Source: Pascua guehoae
Lineage: Eukaryota; Basidiomycota; Tremellomycetes; Trichosporonales; Trichosporonaceae
DNA: 64,000 bases
Direction of reading: 5' to 3'
Assembly: GCA_001600415.1 (NCBI GenBank)
Contig: BCJX01000003.1
Location: 1,311,664 to 1,375,663, forward strand
The notes below the pieces were generated by a model, which searched no databases, had not been told where the DNA came from, and saw only the letters and a program-made list of their open reading frames with translations. The first letter of the stretch is position 1. Each line of letters opens with the position of its first letter. Below are positions 58,597 through 64,000 of the stretch, one piece after another. A program made the position numbers and the translations under genes.

Positions 58597-59220
58597 TGTC
58601 AGCAACCCAAGACGCCGCTCGGCAAACGTCGCAGGAAGCACGCACATTCCGCCACAACCAGCCGCCGAGGCACGAATTACAGACAGTGTCAAGAAGGAAC
58701 GAGAGGTGGCGCAGTGTGAGACTGGCCCGCTCATGCTAGCTCGGCAGCAGCTCATCATGTACATGCCTCATGCCTGCGCCTTTCTCGTTCCTTGTTCCGT
58801 TCCTTCTTGATAACCTCTGCATAGTGGCAACGGTAGGATCTAGAGCCTGCGCGACGTCCACGGCGACGAGCAAGTTTGGTCGCATGGGCCACACATCATC
58901 CGATTAGGGCGGACTTGGGGCGATGCCTATGGAGTCTCCTCTCCCCATGGATCTAAAGTTGCCGCTGTTGACACTCTCTCGTCTATCAGCAACCCAAGAC
59001 GCCACTCGGCAAAAGTCGCAGGAAGCACACACCGTTCGCCACCACCCACCAAGGCACTGATTGCGGTGGCGACGGCAGCATCCTGAGCCTGCACAACCTC
59101 TACGGCGACAAACGAGCCCCCCGCCGCACGGGCCACAGATCGTCCGATTGGGGTGGACTGGGGCGACGCAATGGTCGCTTCCTCACCCGGCGGGATCGAA
59201 AGCTGCACCCGGTTGACACT
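58597..59220. repeat. Diverged tandem duplication
   Basis: The block at 58597-58676 (CAGCAACCCAAGACGCC, GTCGCAGGAAGCAC) recurs at 58982-59057, and the block at 58823-58981 (GAGCCTGC, ACGGCGAC, GGGCCACA, TTGACACTCTC) recurs at 59064-59225. The left unit is interrupted by the element at 58680-58820; the right unit is not. No gene is evident in either unit. Confidence 0.65.
58680..58820. mobile_element. MITE copy 5, inserted in one unit of a tandem duplication
   Basis: About 141 bp. The left end CAGACAGTGTCAAGAAGGAA and, on the other strand, CAGAGGTTATCAAGAAGGAA are inverted. The family core follows: GGTGGCGCAGTGTGAGACTG, GGCAGCAGCTCAT and CATGCCTGCGCC. TA precedes the left end; CATA follows the right end. 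The sister unit of the duplication (59058-59066) lacks it. Confidence 0.6.
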
Positions 59221-59557
59221 CTCGAGACCGTCTTGGCAGTCTTCATGCCTTTACAGAGCTAGCGGACGCACTCATGCAAAGGACTTTACAGCACCGCTTC
59301 AGCCCCATTCTTTGAAGAAGTTGAAGTTGCGCATGGACAGTCTGTTGACCAATTGCAATGACACAGCGTGAACACACCACTGGTCCCTGCTTGTTGTATC
59401 CCAGATGTCCTGCGCGCCTCTCTGTATACGGACCGTGGGCGTACCCGAGCTTAATGTGGCAGTCTCATGGCTTTCCGGACACACCTGTATACAAGTAGGT
59501 ACCCATCCCCTCCAGTATTGGTCTCATCATCCTCTTTCGCCCATTTCCTCACGACCA
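59221..59557. other. Upstream region of the 59558 gene
   Basis: I see no gene. The 59500-59557 segment is CT-rich and suits a leader. Confidence 0.35.
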
Positions 59558-60108
59558 ATGCCCACGATAGACGACATCCACATGACCGACGTTGAGGTGC
59601 TCAATGCCGACATCCGGTCCACCGCCGAGCGGCGCAAGGTCGGACACGTACGTTCAGGCCGTGTGGATGGCGACTACAGCTCACTTGTTACCGCTGACCC
59701 AACTTGTAGGAGACCGTCGCGTCCCCGACCGTCCTCGGCACCGAGAAGAGCCAGAAGCTTCACACGCTCATGGCTGGCACTCAAGTCAACCACAACTCGA
59801 ACGTTGGCGGCAGGGTAAATATCGGCCACACGAAGATGTACTTTGGTGTGTCGCCTTCCCAGGCCCAGCAGACCACGCCGTCGGACGAGCCCGCCCAGAA
59901 CCCCGCACTCTTGTACCAGTTCGCCCAGGTCGCCAACTTCGAAGAGGACGGCCACGTCCGTCAGTTCAACACGAACTCCAACGTCGGGGGCATGACGAAT
60001 GTGGGCAGCCAGGAAATGTTCTTTGGCGCGCTGCCCGGATCTTCCAAGGACAGTGGTAACGTGTCCTCCAAGCCCAAGTTCGTCAGGATGGTGAACAACC
60101 CCATGTGA
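59558..60108 (+). CDS. Small protein with two N-x-NSNVGG repeats, 162 aa
   Basis: I do not recognise the family. Exons 59558-59647 and 59710-60108 join in phase (GTACGT donor, CTTGTAG acceptor). The protein has an acidic start (MPTIDDIHMTDVEVLNADIR), then two internal repeats: NHNSNVGGRVNIGHTKMYFG (about residues 69-88) and NTNSNVGGMTNVGSQEMFFG (about 121-140), each with pattern N-x-N-S-N-V-G-G, Asn, Gly, Met, aromatic, Phe-Gly. No signal peptide or membrane segment. Asn/Gly-rich beta-type repeats are likely. A related coding segment lies at 56198-56400 on the other strand. Confidence 0.7.
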
Positions 60109-60151
60109 GAGTCGTTTCTGACCTCTCCACCAGGTAATGGCGCGTGGACAC

Positions 60152-60360
60152 CCTCTCGCCGCCGCCCGACCGCAGCCAGTGCAAAGACCGCCCCGGCAAC
60201 ATGTAGCCTCGAGTATGTAGCCTCGAGCATGTATTTACTGGAGTAGCCTCCGGAGCAATGCTGTACGCTTGCACGCCCCGTCCCGCGCGGAACGTGGCAG
60301 GCAGCCTGGGTAAAAGGTGCTAAGTGATGTTGATCAGATGGGCGGCGTCGCATGCTGCAG
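60152..60360 (+). repeat. Dispersed repeat, copy II
   Basis: Partner of 54289-54527, same orientation, with an internal local duplication (GTAGCCTCGAG twice, about 60204-60225). The most conserved block is the right end, ATCAGATGGGCGGCGTCGC followed by ATGCTGCAG. Confidence 0.75.
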
Positions 60361-60793
60361 TGTCGACGTAGAGCCAACGGAGCCGATGGCGGCGGAGTAG
60401 AGTTAGAGTGGAGGCTGCATGCGAGCCTGCCTGAACCGGCCAATGACCCCATTGACCAGTTGGGTGGCAAATACCGCGCTGGGCCCTGAAAAAGTGCTGC
60501 TACTGGGTGGCAACTGGCACAACTCGGCCATGGACGTTGACTGGTCGCCAGTGGCGCATGGCACAGTGGTTCCAACGATAAACGGCCTCTAGCCGGCGCG
60601 GATGGGGACAAGAGCGCACTACCTCATCCCTCATGGCTTAGATCAGACAAGATCAGATGATCTAGACTACAAAAAGCCCAGCGCTCTCTGGGCGCAATGC
60701 AGACGCTATTGTAATGAACCCCGAGTTGTACCCCGATGAACAGCGTGCACGAGATGAGCGCCTACGTCGACCTAAATCCAAACATCCTATGTA
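60361..60793. other. Intergenic region
   Basis: No gene I can support. Confidence 0.4.
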
Positions 60794-60932
60794 CAGTATC
60801 TGACAAAAAGGTTCGTAAGGGGCGCAGGGTGACACTGTCTCTCTCTCTGCCGAACTCGTAATCCCAGCAGAGGTGAAGAGCTGCAAGCCCCTGCATCCCT
60901 GCGCCTATCACGAACCGTTTTATCAGATACTG
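60794..60932. mobile_element. Tc1/mariner-like MITE, copy 3
   Basis: A 139-bp foldback element flanked by TA (60792-60793 and 60933-60934). The left end CAGTATCTGACAAAAAGGTT and, on the other strand, CAGTATCTGATAAAACGGTT match at 18 of 20 positions. The start TA-CAGTA is the classic Tc1 terminus. Core: GGGGCGCAGGGTGACACTG, CTGCCGAAC, CCCAGCAG and CATCCCTGCGCC. Confidence 0.8.
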
Positions 60933-60934
60933 TA

Positions 60935-61689
60935 GCTGCTGCACATGCTACCGCTGTGGAAACGCAGAGTGCACGATAGGGGTGTCTAGAAGCCATTGAT
61001 AGATGAGATCTAGAACAACGCGACGCACTCTTCTGGCTAATCTATGTTCTCGATCTCTGCCGTCATGTCGTCGCCGCCTTCGGGGATCACAATCGCCAGC
61101 CCCGATGCCACCAACGAAATGGCAAAGACGCATGGGCCCTCGGCGGTCAGACGCCGGTTCAGGCAACTGCAAAGTCGCCGTGGCTGGCGGTGCGTGCACA
61201 ATCGCTGTCGAACAGGTTTGACATGACGCGCTTCAGGCAGACTGACACAGGCACAAGCGGTTCAAGTGTCAATTCAGGGTCCATCGCGTGTCGTCCACGC
61301 GACATGCCATCCGTCGGCGTTAAGAGTTTTCACCATATCGCCGATGGGTGGAGCTGTCCCTCGCTCCTTGCCTCCGAGACCGACCGGTGTCGGTACCCAC
61401 CCTCTGGGTGCAATGCTGATAGCGGGCGTTGGCTTGTCTCTTCTCACTTCACCACGCCACACAATCAATCAAGTGAGTAGCACACGGCACACGACCAACG
61501 ACCAGCGACCAGCGACCTCGAGAGCGGCGAAGCGGGATAGTCGCGTGCTATCGCGATCGTGCGCAACGGGGTAGTGGTTCGCCGGTTGTCTGGGACAGAG
61601 GTGGAAATCCGGAAATGAACCAGAGCTGACATGTTTCCTTCTTCGACTCGCAACTCGCCGTCTCCGTCTTGTCTCGTTGCCTCCCCAGT
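60935..61689. other. Upstream region of eL41
   Basis: A 60-80 codon frame is open on each strand near 60950-61220, but neither looks like a gene. The CCCCAG just before the eL41 start suggests an intron in the 5' untranslated leader, as is common in fungal ribosomal protein genes. Confidence 0.4.
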
Positions 61690-61767
61690 ATGCGTGACAA
61701 GTGGCGTAAGAAGCGCATGCGCAAGCTCCGTCGCAAGAGGAGGAAGATGAGGGCCCGTTCCAAGTGA
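61690..61767 (+). CDS. RPL41: Ribosomal protein eL41 (25 aa)
   Basis: eL41 is the smallest eukaryotic ribosomal protein, a single basic helix bridging the two ribosomal subunits. The 26-codon frame reads MRDKWRKKRMRKLRRKRRKM then RARSK, exactly the family length and pattern. The start directly follows a CCCCAG acceptor-like site, suggesting a leader intron. The final codon is split by a likely intron, 61764-61812 (GTGAGT donor, GCTGAC branch, GCCAG acceptor): unspliced RNA reads AAG TGA, spliced RNA reads AAG TAA (stop at 61814-61816), so the protein is the same either way. Confidence 0.93.
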   Translation: MRDKWRKKRMRKLRRKRRKMRARSK

Positions 61768-61816
61768 GTCCAGCTGTGTAGACGAGCATTCGCAACAAAG
61801 CTGACTCGCCAGGTAA

Positions 61817-62560
61817 ACGACTCGCAACCACCCAACGAAACCACCAAAACGCGGACCTGAGCGTCTGCTCGCGACCGACTTCGTTCTCGATTCCGAATGC
61901 GATTCCGACGTGCAGAAAAGTGTGCGGTGGAGACCGAGGGACCAGGTCGTCTACTCCCCCCCCGCCGAAACAATGAGAAGTCTTTGATGAATCAGTGCTA
62001 GGCAGTACATTTCTCGGGTGCACAGGGCGTGGTGTCAACGGGGTGATGGGGTGCATGGTGTGACCTGGGGAAGACTAGTTTCTGGGGGTGGCGAAGAAGC
62101 CGCGATGGTCAGAACACTGTTGCCTGTTGCAAGAAGAGAGCTCGGCGACGGAGGTCATGTGAGCTGCGGATTCAGGGTTTGTGCGTTGGTGCTCCACGAA
62201 TGTCTCGGCGTAAGAATAGGCGCATCGTCGCCGGTCAACACGGAGCCGCGTTCATCTGCAGGATCTGATGTCCGCCATTCAAGAATGGGTGCGACTCTTA
62301 TCCGACACTGCCGCTTTTGTACACGACTGTGTAGTTTTGTATTGTAGTGCGCAGACGGTACCGAGGTGCTGGCAACCTTTAAGCTGGCAAGCGGGAACGG
62401 GAGCCCGTCAGCCTACGCTTTGTGATCCACCAGGCCCTCTTGTCAGCTGCGCTGTGATCTGAGATGCACGTGACGTGAACAATTGTGGAGGTGGTCCGCG
62501 TCGTCGATTTCAACAACCTTTGCAGACGCTCTGACCACCACCAACCATCTCTGAACCATC
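61817..62560. other. 3' region of eL41 and upstream region of TAE1
   Basis: I see no gene in these 744 bp. The last 40 bases (GACCACCACCAACCATC) resemble a leader. Confidence 0.4.
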
Positions 62561-63993
62561 ATGGTGAGCCACACCCATACGAACATGACTGACAGCCCAG
62601 CCTGCAGACGACGAGGTGTGTGACCCACTTGACACGTTGTGACTGTATATGCTGACCCGTGTCTGCTTAACCTTCCGGCCACCGCGACTATCCTTCCATT
62701 GCCTTCATGATGCCTGTCCCCGTACCGCTGTTCCACTACCCCCCATGTGGTACAACTACTGCACCGCATCCTCTGTGGATCATACTTATTACTCGCTGCT
62801 GCTGTTACGACATATGACAGCACGCCGCGAAGCGCGTCCGGCCCAACGTCGGCTCGGCTCTGCGCAAGGGCCCCCCAGGACCCGACTTTGCCAAGGGCGT
62901 CCAGTACTGGGACAACATTGAAGCGAGCGTCGACGGTGTCCTCGGCGGGTTTGGCACCGGAGTGCGTCCTGAACAACTACCTGTTTGGGGCAACTGTATT
63001 TGCTGACCTACCAGCCAGTGCCCCACGTCGAGCAGCTGTCGTCGCGCATGTTCCTCCTCTCCCTCCTGCCCCAGCTGCACACGTTTGCGACCCCACTGAC
63101 CCCAACCCCACCCCCGCGCCCGTCGTACCGCCTGACAGCCCTCGATGTCGGTGCGGGCATTGGACGCGTGACGTCGACCGTGCTCCTGCCGTTGGTCGAC
63201 GATGTCGTCCTCGCCGAGCCCGTGCAGCACTTTCTCGACGAGGCGCACCGCGCCGCTGCTGTTGGCGAGTGGCGCGAGCTGCCCCGCCTCGGAGGCAAGT
63301 TGCGCGACGAGGCCGAGCAAAAGGAAAACAACCGGCGCGTGGCAGAGTGGAACAAGGGGCGCGGGAAGCGTGTGTGGTTTGTCCCCGCCGGTCTGCAGCA
63401 GCTCGACCCAAGGTACCCGGGCAAGACGGGCAATGACGGTCTCGTCGGCGAGGTGCGCGTGGGCGACGCGGGGTCGTTTGGCGAAACCGACGGCACGGTC
63501 GAGTATGATGTGTGAGTGGGGACGGACAGGCACTGGGGACGGCGGCTGACAGACAGGATCTGGTGCCAGTGGTGCTTGGGTAGGTAATAACGACCACCGT
63601 GGAGGGTGTCCCTCGCTGACTCGCAGGCCACATGTCCCACGCCGACCTCGTGGGGTTCCTCCGCCGCTGCAAGGCCGCCCTGCGGTCCACTGACATGTCC
63701 GACGATGACGGGTACGCCGCGCCAGTCATCATTGTCAAGGAGAATGTGTGCGAGGACGGTGTGGACGGACGTCCCCACGAGTTCCTCGACGAGGAGGACT
63801 CGAGTCTGACTAGGTGCGTGTCCTGCCTCGCATTGTGCTGGGTGTCGTTCGAGCAGCACGCGTACATATTCGTGACGCTGATGCCAGGTCGGACGGCAAG
63901 TGGCTCGAAGTCTTCATCGAGGCGGGCCTTTCGGTCGTCAAGGAAGAGGTGCAGATTGGGATGCCGCAGGAGCTGTTTATGGTCAAGACGTGA
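62561..63993 (+). CDS. TAE1: Protein N-terminal X-Pro-Lys methyltransferase (NTM1/Tae1)
   Basis: This S-adenosylmethionine-dependent enzyme methylates the alpha-amino group of proteins exposing X-Pro-Lys after Met removal, including ribosomal proteins uL2/uL11-type targets in yeast. Seven exons, 62561-62563 (the ATG alone), 62601-62615, 62821-62961, 63015-63511, 63557-63579, 63627-63813 and 63888-63993, give 323 aa. Family motifs: FAKGVQYWDNIEASVDGVLG GF, VPHVEQLSSRMFL, SAM-binding DVGAGIGRVT (residues 97-106), VIWCQWCLGHMSHADLVGFL across three exons, and VIIVKENVCEDG. The segment around residues 135-175 is a Lys/Glu-rich insert longer than in animals. The 15-nt second exon (PADDE) is the least certain junction. 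Confidence 0.9.
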
Positions 63994-64000
63994 GTGGGGG

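Noticed and set aside
62805..63867. Long minus-strand frames of 240-300 codons
   Set aside because: They are antisense to the TAE1/NTM1 exons, whose family motifs and splice junctions are clear.
1..64000. CRISPR arrays, operons or phage-type modules
   Set aside because: This is intron-rich fungal nuclear DNA; the regularly spaced repeats seen are minisatellites or splice-site modules, not CRISPR repeats with unique spacers.

Overview
This window is nuclear DNA from a basidiomycete fungus. The evidence is the gene structure: small introns (mostly 33-60 nt) with GTRNGT donors, CTGAC/CTAAC branch sites and nearby acceptors, dense gene packing on both strands, and GC-rich third positions. Protein content fits a Tremellomycete, and the F-box-like gene style and GC content suggest a Trichosporonales yeast; the order is an inference. 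I rebuilt exon structures by hand by requiring frame continuity and family-consistent protein sequence across every junction (about 71 introns). No phage, plasmid, CRISPR or bacterial operon is present.

Layout. 1-7.4 kb: the 5' exon of a low-complexity gene running off the left edge, an unrecognised 221-aa protein, and RCL1 (18S rRNA processing) with a very large minisatellite-filled intron. 7.5-11.8 kb: a PH-C2-RasGAP regulator. 11.8-17.2 kb: gene-poor, with a poly-G/N assembly gap. 17.2-18.9 kb: glucose-6-phosphate dehydrogenase (ZWF1). 18.9-24.6 kb: gene-poor, containing one tRNA-Asp. 24.6-38.6 kb: a single-pass membrane protein, an F-box-like protein, a MED1-like Mediator subunit, a WW-domain protein and a secreted WSC-GH71 alpha-1,3-glucanase. 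38.6-42.7 kb: an RNA-dependent RNA polymerase of the RNAi type with 22 exons. 43.2-50.2 kb: a coiled-coil protein, a flavin amine oxidase and an unrecognised protein. 52.7-54.0 kb: alkaline ceramidase. 54.0-61.5 kb: repeat-rich DNA with two genes of unknown function. 61.7-64 kb: ribosomal protein eL41 (25 aa) and the N-terminal X-P-K methyltransferase TAE1/NTM1.

The genes do not form one pathway; this is an ordinary mosaic of housekeeping and regulatory genes. The most notable features are structural: a family of about 127-154 bp foldback elements with terminal CAG...CTG and flanking TA (Tc1/mariner-like MITEs, five copies); microexons of 5, 15, 17, 21 and 23 nt; repeated use of AAG 3' splice sites; several stop-free introns of length 3n; an eL41 intron whose splicing does not change the protein; and a two-locus family encoding an NSNV repeat of unknown function. 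I did not find a convincing new multi-gene system.
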